DNA from: Actinoplanes subtropicus
Lineage (GTDB): Bacteria > Actinomycetota > Actinomycetes > Mycobacteriales > Micromonosporaceae
Length of the DNA stretch: 64,000 nucleotides
Assembly (NCBI RefSeq): GCF_000721705.1
Contig: NZ_JOJL01000027.1
Coordinates: forward strand, 248,001 to 312,000
Direction of reading: 5' to 3'
Shown here in pieces: positions 38,143 to 47,093 of this stretch; the first letter of the stretch is position 1, and the number at the start of each line of letters is the position of its first letter. The position numbers and the translations under genes are program-made. The notes under the pieces are model-generated. The model did not search any database. It was not told where the DNA came from and was given only the letters and a program-made list of their open reading frames with translations.

Positions 38143-41100
38143 TCATCGACCGACCCGGTCGGTTGCGGCCGCCGGCGAACCCGGCAGGCTTCGCACGTGG
38201 TCCTCGTCCTCGCCGAGGAGTGCGAGCAACCGGGCCGCCCGTAGCCGCCCGGCGTCGTAGCCGATCCGCGCCGCGTCCCGCACCGCGATCCGGGCGTGTC
38301 GCGCTGCCTCCCGCGGGTCGCCGCCGGACAGGGCGGATTCGGCCAGCCCGAGCAGGGCTTCGACCTGAGTACGCGGGACGCCCGCGCTGCCCGCCAGCTC
38401 CCATGCACTGCGGTAGAGCCCCGCGGGGTCGGGAGTAACCGCCCCCAGCGCAATCCTCGCGAGCGCCTCGGTGCGCGGGTCGGCGACATCGCGCGCCAGC
38501 GCCAGCGCCGCCTCCGCGTGGCCGCCCGCGAGGCCGGTCCGGCCACGGTCCGCCTCGACCCCGGCCAGCACGATGTGGACGGCCGCGAGGCCGTCACGGT
38601 CGCCGATCGCGGTGCTGTGCCGCAGTGCCTCGGCCAGACAGGCCTCCGCCTCGGCGAGCCGCCCCAGCTCCCGGTGTGCGCGGCCGAGGCCGGTCAGGGC
38701 CAGGGCCTGGCCGTGCAGGCTGCCGGAGCGGCGGTTCAGGTCGAGCACCTGCTCGTAGCAGGCGATCGCCCGGCGATGCTGGCCCCGGTCGAGCAGGACG
38801 GCGGCGAGGTTGCCGAGGTTGTTGGCGTAGCCGGCGCGCCGGCCGGTCCGGCGGTCCACCTCCAGTGCCTCGGTCAGGCGGTCGGCGGCGGTGTCCAACT
38901 GGCCTTGGGCGTGCAGCACGATACCCAAATTGCCGAGCAGGGTGGCCTCCGCCTCGTGCCAACCGGTGGCGCGGGACAGCCGCAGCGCCTCGGCATAGTG
39001 CTCGAGGGCGGCCTCGTGGTCCGCGATGCAGCGGTGTGCGGTGCCGAGACTGAGCTCGGCGGCGGCCTCGGCGCGGGCGTCCCCGAGGCCGGTAGCCGCG
39101 ACCAGCGCGGTCTCGGCCACGGCCAGCCAGTCGGCGACGTACCGCCGCAACTGAAAGTAGCCGCGCAGGCCGTCGGCGAGCCGGCAGACAACGCGGCGCA
39201 GGTCGTCGGCGTCGCTGGTGGCGCCCTCGCGGATCGCCGCCACGAGGTTGGCGCGTTCGGCGTCCAGCCAGGCGTACGCGGCGGGGTGGCCGGCGAACGC
39301 CGCCGGGTCACCCGAGGGCGGCGACATGCGCAGCATGTGCGGGTAGAGCAGGGCGCCCGCGGCGTCGACCTGCCGCAGGTACCAGTCGTAGAGGCGACGG
39401 CGGGCGGCCGCCCGGACGTGGCCCGGGTCCTGGCGGAGGCTCAGCCGGACCGCGTACGCCTGCACGAGATCGTGCCGCCGGAATCGGTCGCCGGCCGGTG
39501 CGATCAGGTGCACCGCGGCGAGCCGGCCAAGCTCCCCGGCCGTATCCGGTCCGGCCAGCGCCTCCGCGGCCGGAACGCTGACCTCTCCGCCGGGGGTCAG
39601 GCTCAGCAGGCGAAACACCCGCCGGGACGACTCCGGCAGGGCCGTGTACGAGACATCCAGCGCGGCCGCGACACCGGCCTGCGCGTCCCCGTCGACGGCG
39701 AGCGTACGCAGCGTGTCGGCGCGGAGCCGGTGCACGAGTGCCGTTATCGGCAGGTCCGGCTGCCAGAGCAAGGTGGCCGCGGCGATCCGCAGGGCCAGCG
39801 GTAGGAAGCCGCAGGCCTGTGCCAGCTCCGCCGCGCGTCCCGGCTCGGCGGTCACCCGGGCGCCGCCGAGCAACCGGCTCAGCAACTCGGTGCTGTCGGC
39901 GGGGTCGAGCGTGCCGACCGGCACCGGCCGCGCACCGTCCAGGGCGACCAGCCCGCCGAGCCGGTCCCGGCTGGTGACCAGCACGAAGCAGCCCGGCTCG
40001 CCCGGAAGGAGCGGGCGGACCTGTTCCGCGTCCCGCGCGTTGTCGAGCATGATGAGCAGGCGGCGCCCCGCCACCAGCGTCCGGTACAGCGCGGCGGCCC
40101 GGTCGAGCTGGACCGGGACCTGCTGCGGTGGCACGCCGAGGGAGCCGAGGAAGCCGGACAGCGCGTCGAGCGGGCGTACCGGCGGGCCGGGGGCGAACCC
40201 CCGCAGGTCGACGAAGAGCTGACCGTCCGGGAAGCGGTCGCGCACGCGATGTGCCCAGTGCACCGCGATGGTCGTCTTGCCGGCCCCGGCCAGGCCCGCG
40301 ACGACCGCGATCGGCAGGCCCTCCTGCCCGGAGATCGTGTCCAGGAGGGTCAGTTCGGCGAGCCGGCCGGTGAACGCCACAGGCGGGGCGGGCAGTTCGG
40401 CCGGCACCATGGCGGGGGCGCGACGGACCGCCGGCGAGGACTCGGGCCACGCTCGTAGCGCCGGATCGTGCCGCAGGGCCGGATCGTGCCGAAGGATGGC
40501 GGTCTGCAAGTCGCGAAGCTCGGGTCCGGGGTCGACGCCCAGCTCGTCGCCGAGGACCTCGTGCAGCCGCTGGTAGGTCGCCAGCGCGTCGGCCTGCCGC
40601 CCGGCGCGGTACAACGCGACGATGAGGTGCCCCTGCAACCGCTCGTCGAAGGGGCGCTCCCGCGCCAGCCGCTCCAACTCGGGCAGCACCTCGGCGTGCT
40701 CACCCAACCGGATTCGCGCCTCCATCAGAAGTGCCGTGGCCCGGTCGCGGAGCTCGGCGAGCCACGCCCTGGCCTCGTCGAACCCGGTCAACCCGGCCAG
40801 CTCGGCGAGCGCCGGTCCGCGCCACAGCCCCAGGGCCGTCCGCAGCATCCCGGTCCGCCCGGCCGGGGCCGGCTCCCGGGCCGCCGCGTCGATCAACTGT
40901 TCGGCCCGCGCCACATCGGTCGGCACCGCGCACCGGTAACCGGGGGCGCGGTATTCGATGGCGTCGCGGTCGCCGAGGCACTTTCTCAGGTACGAAACGT
41001 GGCTTTGCACGGTCGCCGCCGCGGTCGGCGGCGGGGCTCCGTTCCAGACCGCGTGGATCAACAGTTCCTTGTCGACAACCGTGCCCGGGCGCAGTGCCAG

Positions 41101-41193
41101 CATGGCCAGAACAGCCTGGCGGCGTACGCCGGGAATCGGAGTCACGCGGTCCCCTGTGACGACGTCCACGCTGCCGAGCAGTCGCACTCGCAT
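38143..41193 (-). CDS. AfsR/SARP family regulator with NB-ARC and TPR domains
   Basis: 1016 residues. Domains: OmpR-like winged helix (about 1-90), bacterial transcriptional activation domain (about 95-240), NB-ARC ATPase (about 270-540) with Walker A GLAGAGKTT at about 301-309 and the kinase-2 strand RRLLIMLDNARD, then TPR repeats (about 650-980) such as EAALEHYAEALRLSRATGWHEAEATLLGNLG. AfsR-type SARPs are ATP-controlled activators that bind direct heptamer repeats near target promoters and usually drive secondary-metabolite genes. The ethylene-forming enzyme gene is immediately downstream and a secreted-protein gene is divergent, so these are the likely targets. Confidence 0.93.
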   Translation of the reverse strand: MRVRLLGSVDVVTGDRVTPIPGVRRQAVLAMLALRPGTVVDKELLIHAVWNGAPPPTAAATVQSHVSYLRKCLGDRDAIEYRAPGYRCAVPTDVARAEQLIDAAAREPAPAGRTGMLRTALGLWRGPALAELAGLTGFDEARAWLAELRDRATALLMEARIRLGEHAEVLPELERLARERPFDERLQGHLIVALYRAGRQADALATYQRLHEVLGDELGVDPGPELRDLQTAILRHDPALRHDPALRAWPESSPAVRRAPAMVPAELPAPPVAFTGRLAELTLLDTISGQEGLPIAVVAGLAGAGKTTIAVHWAHRVRDRFPDGQLFVDLRGFAPGPPVRPLDALSGFLGSLGVPPQQVPVQLDRAAALYRTLVAGRRLLIMLDNARDAEQVRPLLPGEPGCFVLVTSRDRLGGLVALDGARPVPVGTLDPADSTELLSRLLGGARVTAEPGRAAELAQACGFLPLALRIAAATLLWQPDLPITALVHRLRADTLRTLAVDGDAQAGVAAALDVSYTALPESSRRVFRLLSLTPGGEVSVPAAEALAGPDTAGELGRLAAVHLIAPAGDRFRRHDLVQAYAVRLSLRQDPGHVRAAARRRLYDWYLRQVDAAGALLYPHMLRMSPPSGDPAAFAGHPAAYAWLDAERANLVAAIREGATSDADDLRRVVCRLADGLRGYFQLRRYVADWLAVAETALVAATGLGDARAEAAAELSLGTAHRCIADHEAALEHYAEALRLSRATGWHEAEATLLGNLGIVLHAQGQLDTAADRLTEALEVDRRTGRRAGYANNLGNLAAVLLDRGQHRRAIACYEQVLDLNRRSGSLHGQALALTGLGRAHRELGRLAEAEACLAEALRHSTAIGDRDGLAAVHIVLAGVEADRGRTGLAGGHAEAALALARDVADPRTEALARIALGAVTPDPAGLYRSAWELAGSAGVPRTQVEALLGLAESALSGGDPREAARHARIAVRDAARIGYDAGRLRAARLLALLGEDEDHVRSLPGSPAAATDRVGR

Positions 41194-41334
41194 CCCGCCA
41201 GCATATTGACGATCACCGTGTCCAAGACCTTCCAGTACCGCCGCGTTCTAGTGCCGTTCCCGTCCCGTTCCAGGGGTCCCGAGCAGCCTGAACGCAACCG
41301 CGGCGAACCACGCCGACAACGGGAAGGCAGCCCC

Positions 41335-42252
41335 ATGCACACCAACTGTCCGAATTCCGATACCCGCCCGCGAAAAGCTGTCCGGTTCCGCCGGCGCGCC
41401 GTTCTCGCGATCGGCGCGGCCTCGGCGCTGATGGTCGCCGCGGTCGTCCAAGCCGCCGGGATGACGCCGGCCGCCGCGACCACGATCCCGGTCGGCAGCA
41501 TCAAGGTCGTCGAGGTCGCGTCGGGATTCAGCGCCGGGGCGAGCAAGACCGTCACCGCCGCCTGCCCGGCATCCAACCCCCGCGTGCTCGGCGGCGGATT
41601 CACCGTCGTCGGTACGCACATCGTCGTCACCCAACTTCAGCCGATCACCGGAACGACCGACAGCTACCGGGTGAGCGCCCAGTTCGACCAGGTCGGCACC
41701 TCAGCCACCTGGCAGCTCCTGGCCTTCGCCTACTGTTCGACCGCCGCGCCGGGATGGCAGTTGGTCACCGCCGTCACGCCCACCAACTCCGACACGTTCA
41801 AGACGGCGTCCGCCTCGTGCCCGGGCGGCAAGCAGGTGATCGGGACGGGCGGCCGCATCGACGGCGGCGCCGGCCAGGTGCAACTCGTGAGCCAGAGCCA
41901 GGGATCCTTCCCCAGCAGGATGGACGCCGGCGGCATCGAGGACGTCGACGGGTTCGCCGGCTCGTGGAGCGCGACCGCGTTCGCGATCTGCGTGACCACC
42001 AACAACTTCACCGACGTCGAGCAGGTGACCGACCAGACCGCGATCGACAACACCGTCACCAAGAAGGTCACCGTCACCTGCCCGAGCGGCTACCGCCTGG
42101 CCAGCAGTGCGATCTGGGCGGATGTGCCCGGCAACGCGATCAACCTGCAGCCCAACAACATCACCCCGACGTTCCTCACCGGGACGGCCCACAACGACAC
42201 CGACACCACTTCCGCATGGGATGTGATCGTCTACGGGATCTGCGCACGATAG
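41335..42252 (+). CDS. secreted triple-repeat protein, unknown function
   Basis: 305 residues from an ATG with GGGAAGG about 8 bp upstream. An extended, Arg-rich signal peptide runs to about residue 48 (cleavage near PAAATT). The mature part is three repeats of roughly 83 residues, each with two cysteines in the pattern ...(S/T)xxCP..., G(G/T)G..., W...(F/Y)(A/G)xC. The paired Cys probably form one disulfide per repeat, and each repeat is beta-rich. No enzyme motif is seen. It is divergent from the SARP gene (141 bp apart). I do not recognise the family. Confidence 0.8.
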   Translation: MHTNCPNSDTRPRKAVRFRRRAVLAIGAASALMVAAVVQAAGMTPAAATTIPVGSIKVVEVASGFSAGASKTVTAACPASNPRVLGGGFTVVGTHIVVTQLQPITGTTDSYRVSAQFDQVGTSATWQLLAFAYCSTAAPGWQLVTAVTPTNSDTFKTASASCPGGKQVIGTGGRIDGGAGQVQLVSQSQGSFPSRMDAGGIEDVDGFAGSWSATAFAICVTTNNFTDVEQVTDQTAIDNTVTKKVTVTCPSGYRLASSAIWADVPGNAINLQPNNITPTFLTGTAHNDTDTTSAWDVIVYGICAR

Positions 42253-42280
42253 CCCGTCGACCGGCCGCTTGGCGTCCGCA

Positions 42281-42317
42281 CCGGCCCGGTCCCGCCGATA
42301 CGGCCGGACCGGGCCGG
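42281..42317. terminator. bidirectional hairpin terminator
   Basis: A perfect 12-bp stem CCGGCCCGGTCC/GGACCGGGCCGG; its 13-nt loop contains a further GCCG-ATA-CGGC mini-stem. It lies between the converging secreted-protein gene and the esterase gene. Confidence 0.8.
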
Positions 42318-42425
42318 CCCCCGACGGGACAAACCGGTACGGGTTGCCGCCTTCGTGACCGGCCGGGTGATGCCGCTCTGGCGCACCGACCGGATGTCCC
42401 GTGCCGGACGCTCGAAGGGCCGGGG

Positions 42426-43175
42426 CTAACAGAAGCGCGGCAGGTGGTGAGCGAACTGGGCGCGCCAGGACGGCCAGTCGTGCGGGACGTCATAGCCCCA
42501 GAGATCCCATTCGTGGCGTACGCCGGAAGCCGCCAGCAGCTCCGCCATGCGCCGCGTCGACGCCAGGGAGCCGGTGGTGTCCTCCCACTGGCCCTGGCCG
42601 CAGACGAGCAGGATCGACAGCCGCGAACGCAGCCACTCCAGATGATCGCCGTGCAGATTCCCGACGTACGCCATCGGATTGTTGAAGTAGAGCGCGTCGC
42701 CCTGCTCGCCCCAGCCGCGCCAGGTGGCCGGGTCGTAGTTGCCGGAGAAGCAGAGCGCCAGCGGGAACAGGTCGGCCCGCTTGAAGGCGAAGTTGAGGGC
42801 GTGGAACGCGCCCAGTGAGCACCCGGCCGTGACGATCTCCGCGCCGTCGCCGGTGTCCGCCCGGATGTGCGGCACGACGGCGTCGAGGATCCAGGACTCG
42901 TACGCACCGTGGCGCCGGGCCCGCTCCTCCAGCGGAAGGTCGACGGCCGACCAGGTCCCGCCGTCGAACGAGTCGACGCAGTACAGCTTGACCCGGCCGG
43001 CGTCGATCAGGCCCTCGACCGCCGCCACCATGCCCCGGTCGGCGAACTCGGTCGCATACCCGCCCTCGGACGGGAACACCAGCACCGGCCGCCCGTAGTG
43101 CCCGTAGGCCGCCACCGTGCCGCGGATACCCGCCGGCGTGTACAGATCTGCCGTGTAGTGCCGCATGCCGAACAT
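42426..43175 (-). CDS. esterase family alpha/beta hydrolase
   Basis: 249 residues. The nucleophile Ser is in the elbow TAGCSLGAFHA and the likely catalytic His is in VPHDWPSW near the C-terminus, as in the esterase D/antigen 85-like family (PF00756). There is no signal peptide, so it is cytoplasmic. Its start may be the ATG at 43175 or at 43166. It is divergent from adhP, and paired DevR-like boxes lie in the 146-bp gap, so it may belong to the same stress regulon. Confidence 0.82.
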   Translation of the reverse strand: MFGMRHYTADLYTPAGIRGTVAAYGHYGRPVLVFPSEGGYATEFADRGMVAAVEGLIDAGRVKLYCVDSFDGGTWSAVDLPLEERARRHGAYESWILDAVVPHIRADTGDGAEIVTAGCSLGAFHALNFAFKRADLFPLALCFSGNYDPATWRGWGEQGDALYFNNPMAYVGNLHGDHLEWLRSRLSILLVCGQGQWEDTTGSLASTRRMAELLAASGVRHEWDLWGYDVPHDWPSWRAQFAHHLPRFC

Positions 43176-43224
43176 CGTTCCCTACTTGCCCACGCTCGCG
43201 TAGCGGGTCGACCGTCATCCCCGG

Positions 43225-43261
43225 ATGACCTGGGGCCCGGCGGGTACGGGTCTTTCGGCCC
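43225..43261. promoter_or_regulatory. paired DevR/DosR-like boxes upstream of adhP
   Basis: ATGACCTGGGGCCC (43225-43238) and GGGTCTTTCGGCCC (43248-43261) start 23 bp apart. The second differs in one base from GGGACTTTCGGCCC, the form found upstream of devR in this window. They sit 61-97 bp before the adhP start and may also serve the divergent esterase. Confidence 0.7.
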
Positions 43262-43321
43262 TGATCGGCAGCGGTGTCAGCGGCAAGGCTGGGACCTGAT
43301 CAGAGAGAAGGAGAAAACATC

Positions 43322-44332
43322 ATGCGCGCTGCCGTGGTCACCAGCTTCGACCAGCCCCTCGCCATCACCGACGTGCCGGTCCCGGAACCCGGCGACGGCC
43401 AGATCCAGGTCCGCATCGAGGCGAGCGGCCTGTGCCACACCGACATCCACGCCGCCCAGGGCGACTGGCCGGTCAAGCCGAACCCGCCGTTCATCCCCGG
43501 CCACGAGGGCGTCGGCATCGTCACCAAGACCGGGCCGGGTGTCACCCTGCACGCGGTCGGCGACCGGGTCGCCGTCCCCTGGCTCGGCCACGCCTGCGGC
43601 ACCTGCGACTACTGCCTCACCGGCTGGGAAACCCTGTGCGAGTCCCAGCAGAACACCGGCTACTCGGTCGACGGCGGGTTCGCCGAGTACCTCGTCGCCG
43701 ACGCGAACTACGCGGTCGCCGTGCCCGCCGGCATCGACCCGGTCGAGGCCGCACCGCTGACCTGCGCCGGAGTCACCACCTACAAGGCCGTCAAGGTCGG
43801 CGGGGTCACCCCCGGCGACCGGGTCGCCATCTTCGGCATCGGCGGGCTCGGCCACCTGGCCCAGCAGTACGCGCAGATCTTCGGCGGCGAGACCGTCGCG
43901 GTCGACGTCACCGAGGAGAAGCTGGCCCTGGCCAAGCAGCTCGGCGCCGCCCACACGGTCAACGCCGCCACCACCGACCCGGTCGCCGCGATCGAGGCCC
44001 TCGGCGGCGCCGACGTCGCCGTGGTCCTGGCCGCCAGCCCGAAGGTGCTCGAGCAGGCACACGCTTCGCTGCGCCGCGGCGGCCGCCTCGTGCTGGTGTC
44101 GTTGCCCAAGGACAACGCCATGGCGCTGCCGATCTTCCAGACCGTGCTCAAGGGCATCCGGGTCATCGGCTCCATCGTCGGCACCCGCGCCGACCTCGCC
44201 GAGGTGTTCCGGCTGCACGCCGCCGGCCGTACCCGGGTCTTCCACGAGCCCCGCCCGCTGGCCGAGGTCAACCAGGCCATCGAGGACGTCCTGGCCAGCC
44301 GCGTCCCGGCCCGCCTGGTCCTGATCCCGTAA
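43322..44332 (+). CDS. adhP: zinc-dependent alcohol dehydrogenase, AdhP type
   Basis: 336 residues from an ATG with GGAGAA upstream. The catalytic zinc ligands are Cys in GLCHTD and His in GHEGVG, and a third Cys lies in the NAD domain region. The structural zinc Cys cluster is CGTCDYCLTGWETLC. A Rossmann loop GIGGLGHLAQQYA follows. It oxidises ethanol or reduces acetaldehyde with NAD(H), a usual member of hypoxia and redox regulons in actinobacteria. A broken universal stress protein gene follows directly. DevR-like boxes upstream suggest oxygen- or redox-dependent control. Confidence 0.94.
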   Translation: MRAAVVTSFDQPLAITDVPVPEPGDGQIQVRIEASGLCHTDIHAAQGDWPVKPNPPFIPGHEGVGIVTKTGPGVTLHAVGDRVAVPWLGHACGTCDYCLTGWETLCESQQNTGYSVDGGFAEYLVADANYAVAVPAGIDPVEAAPLTCAGVTTYKAVKVGGVTPGDRVAIFGIGGLGHLAQQYAQIFGGETVAVDVTEEKLALAKQLGAAHTVNAATTDPVAAIEALGGADVAVVLAASPKVLEQAHASLRRGGRLVLVSLPKDNAMALPIFQTVLKGIRVIGSIVGTRADLAEVFRLHAAGRTRVFHEPRPLAEVNQAIEDVLASRVPARLVLIP

Positions 44333-44340
44333 GACCTGCC

Positions 44341-44716
44341 GACGGCCGGATCGTCGCCGGCGTGGACGACACCGACGCCGGCACACCCGTCCTGGCCGCC
44401 GTGATCACCCACCTGGAGCAGGACGCCACCGCGCGGGAAGAGCTCGGGCGGCGCCTCGCGCCCCGCACATCGAAGACCAGGCGATGCAATGGCGTTCGGC
44501 GGCATCCACGAGAAGTATCCCAGCCTGTGTGTCCTCCACTATGTACGGGAAGGATCCGCGCGCCGGGTGCTCGCGGACCGGTCCGGAACGGCCCAACTGG
44601 TCGTGGTCGACAACCGTGGCCACGGCGGCTTCACCGGCCTGCTGCTCGGCTCGGTCGGTCTGCACCTCGTCGACCACGCCGGCTGCCCGGTGGCGGTGGT
44701 GCGGCACCGGAACTGA
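44341..44716 (+). pseudogene. decayed universal stress protein gene
   Basis: A Usp N-terminal strand is readable as IVAGVDDTDAGTPVLAAV from 44350, then REELGRRLA. The C-terminal half continues one frame on from about 44489: HEKYPSLCVL, AQLVVVDNRGHGGFTGLLLGSVG and CPVAVVRHRN. The internal part of the first half is missing and a frameshift separates the two pieces, so no intact protein can be made. It follows adhP by a few bases, the order expected for a stress regulon operon. Confidence 0.8.
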
Positions 44717-45072
44717 ACGACGCCTCCGCCGGCACACGCCCGCAGCTGAGGCACGGGCCTGAGTTCCCGCCGGGCGGCTCGGGCGGGCGCTCCCGCAACC
44801 GCACCGGCGGGTCACGCACCGTCTCCTGGAATCTCCCACTCAAGGCTCTCCGCCCCGGCACCGGTGGGCTCTCATTCGATCATCCGCGGCGTCGTAGGTG
44901 TGGGCGGGCAGTACATCAGGGCGGCCACAGCGTTCGATTGCTCCGCGTCGTCAGTCAGGTCGGATTTTCGCCGGCTCTTGCCGAAAAGCGGTTGGCGGTT
45001 CAGGCCCCGTCCTAGAGTTGGGTCGAGCGATGGTTGATCTCCGCGTGTGGTGCGGGTGACGGGGGCGTTGCC
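44717..45072. other. 356-bp non-coding leader before the stressosome operon
   Basis: No convincing coding frame on either strand. The last 130 bp before rsbR are less GC-rich (including CGGATTTTCG and CCGAAAAGCG, which form a loose inverted repeat near 44961-44990) and probably hold the operon promoter. I could not place reliable -35/-10 elements. Confidence 0.5.
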
Positions 45073-46278
45073 GTGGCAAAGGATCAGGTGGTGGCCGTCG
45101 GGGACGAACCGGCCCACTTCCGTCAGATGATCGACAGCATCGTCGACTACGAGGTGATCCGGCTCGACGAGAAGGGCGTCATCTCGAGCTGGCATCCGGG
45201 TGCACAGTTGCTGACCCAGTACACCGCCGAGGAGGCCATCGGTAAACCGGTCACGCTGTTCTACACCGAGGAGGACATCGTCGAGGGCAAGGCCGACGCC
45301 GAGTTGCGAGCCGCGGCGGAGACCGGCCGGTACGGGACCGAGGGATGGCGGGTCCGCAAGGACGGCAGTCAGTTCTGGGCCTCGGTGGTGCTCACGCCGA
45401 TCCGGGAGCCGGGTGGGACGGTAACCGGCTTCGTGAAGGTGACCGCGGACCTGACCGAGCAGCGCGAGCAGACCCTGGCGTTGCGGGCGGGACAGCAGAT
45501 GCTCGACGGGATCGCGGACTACGAGGTCATCCGGCTCGACTCGGACGGCGTGGTGCGTTCCTGGAATCCGGGCGCGGTCAAGCTGACCGGGTACGTGGCG
45601 GACGAGGTGGTCGGCCGCCATGTGTCGATGTTCTACACCGAGGAGGACAAGCGCGGGGCGATGGCCGAACGGGAGATGGCCAGTGCGGCCCGCGACGGCA
45701 GCCTGGAGGTCGAGGGCTGGCGCATCCGCAAGGACGGCACCCGGTTCTGGGCGAACGTGGTGCTCAGCCCGATCCTGGACGACCAGGGCGAGGTGACGGG
45801 CTTCGTGAAGGTGGCCCGCGACCTGACCGAGCGGCGCGAGCAGGAACAACTGGTGCAGCGGCAGCGCGACGAGATCCTCGAGCTGTCCACCCCGGTGATC
45901 CAGGTGTGGGACAAGGTGCTGATCCTGCCGTTGATCGGCACGCTGGACAGCGTGCGCGCCGCCCGGTTGACCGAGAGCCTGCTGGAACGCATCGCCGCGG
46001 ACCAGGCGGAGGTGGTGATCCTCGATGTGAGCGGGGTCCCGGCGATCGACAGCGGCGTGGCCCGGCATCTGCTCAAGACGGTGGAGGCCGCCCGCTTGAT
46101 GGGCACGGCCAGCATATTGAGCGGGATTCGCCCGGAGATCGCCCAGTCGATGGTCCACCTGGGCATCGAGCTGGGCGGCCTGCGCAGCTGCACCAGTCTC
46201 AAGGACGCCTTGCAACTTGCCCTGCGGCTGGTCCGTGCCGGCGCGGACGCAGCCGACCTGGCCGGCCGGCATGCCTGA
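45073..46278 (+). CDS. rsbR: RsbR-like stressosome protein with two PAS domains
   Basis: 401 residues. Two PAS domains of about 120 residues each (15-135, 140-265) share EVIRLD, a Trp/Pro strand and RKDG(S/T)(Q/R)FWA, and end in DLTE(Q/R)RE linkers. A C-terminal STAS domain (about 280-390) carries the RsbR signatures ILDVSGVPAIDSGVARHL and GIRPEIAQSMVHLGI. Serines stand where Bacillus RsbR has its phosphorylated threonines. The N-terminal sensor is PAS-PAS rather than the non-heme globin of Bacillus RsbR, so a different signal (light, redox or a ligand) is expected. First gene of a five-gene overlapping operon. GTG start at 45073. Confidence 0.88.
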   Translation: MAKDQVVAVGDEPAHFRQMIDSIVDYEVIRLDEKGVISSWHPGAQLLTQYTAEEAIGKPVTLFYTEEDIVEGKADAELRAAAETGRYGTEGWRVRKDGSQFWASVVLTPIREPGGTVTGFVKVTADLTEQREQTLALRAGQQMLDGIADYEVIRLDSDGVVRSWNPGAVKLTGYVADEVVGRHVSMFYTEEDKRGAMAEREMASAARDGSLEVEGWRIRKDGTRFWANVVLSPILDDQGEVTGFVKVARDLTERREQEQLVQRQRDEILELSTPVIQVWDKVLILPLIGTLDSVRAARLTESLLERIAADQAEVVILDVSGVPAIDSGVARHLLKTVEAARLMGTASILSGIRPEIAQSMVHLGIELGGLRSCTSLKDALQLALRLVRAGADAADLAGRHA

Positions 46279-46669
46279 CGTCGTCCCCATCATGCGGATG
46301 GGTCCGGACCTGCTGGTGACCCTGCAGGGCGACCTCGACGACCGGGCCGTCGAGCAGATCGAGCAGGAGGTCACCGATCAGGTGGCCCGGACATCGGCGC
46401 GGGCCGTGCTGGTCGACGTCAGCGGTCTCGCGGTGCTCGACTCGTTCGTCGCGCGGGTGCTGGCCCGCCTGGTCAGCATGGTTCGCCTGCTGGGTGCGGA
46501 CGCGACCCTCGTCGGGATCAGCCCGGCGGTGGCGATCACACTGGTGGAGCTGGGGGTGTCGCTGCGGCACGTGAACACGGCGCTGAACGCCGAGCAGGGC
46601 ATGGGTAGGTTGCGCCGGCTACGCGAGGGCGACGCGAGTCGATGGGCCGGCCATGACGATCGCGGTTGA
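46271..46669 (+). CDS. rsbS: RsbS-like STAS protein
   Basis: 132 residues, a single STAS domain. The phosphorylation-site strand reads VDVSGLAVLDSFVARVLA, where the Ser in LDSF corresponds to the RsbS site phosphorylated by RsbT. It overlaps rsbR by 8 bp and rsbT by 17 bp. In the known system RsbS and RsbR form the stressosome shell that sequesters RsbT. Confidence 0.92.
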   Translation: MPDVVPIMRMGPDLLVTLQGDLDDRAVEQIEQEVTDQVARTSARAVLVDVSGLAVLDSFVARVLARLVSMVRLLGADATLVGISPAVAITLVELGVSLRHVNTALNAEQGMGRLRRLREGDASRWAGHDDRG

Positions 46670-47093
46670 CCCGACGCCGAGCGGCGGCATGGTGGCGACC
46701 GTAGTGGTCATCAGCGGCGAGTCGGACCTGCTGGACGTACGGTCCGCGCTGCGGACGGCCGCCGAGCGCGCCGGGCTCCGGCTGACCGCGACCACCAAGC
46801 TGGTCACCGCGGGCAGCGAGCTCGCCCGCAACATTCTGCGCTACGCCACCGGCGGGCAGGGAACCGTGACGATCGAGGAGTGCACCACCAGGGCCGGTCG
46901 CGGGGTGCGGGCCGTGTTCGTCGATCAGGGTCCCGGGATCGCCGACCTGGACGAGGTCATGCGGGACGGCTTCAGCAGCGGAGGCAGCCTCGGCATCGGG
47001 CTGCCGGGCAGCCGCCGGCTGGTCGACGAGTTCACCATCGACTCGATGCCGGGTCGCGGTACCACGGTGGTGATCAGTCAGTGGGACCGCTGA
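46653..47093 (+). CDS. rsbT: RsbT-like serine/threonine kinase
   Basis: 146 residues, GHKL ATPase fold. The N box is SELARNILRYATGG, the G1 box is VDQGPGIAD, and the G2 region is GGSLGIGLPGSRRLVDEF. RsbT phosphorylates RsbR and RsbS and, once released, activates a downstream phosphatase or another partner. It overlaps both neighbours. Confidence 0.93.
   Translation: MTIAVDPTPSGGMVATVVVISGESDLLDVRSALRTAAERAGLRLTATTKLVTAGSELARNILRYATGGQGTVTIEECTTRAGRGVRAVFVDQGPGIADLDEVMRDGFSSGGSLGIGLPGSRRLVDEFTIDSMPGRGTTVVISQWDR

Noticed and set aside
44997..45023. GGTTC ... GGGT as a possible SigB/SigF-type promoter before rsbR
   Set aside because: The spacing of about 18 bp and the imperfect -10 do not fit the GTTT-N14-16-GGGTAT form well enough to call.
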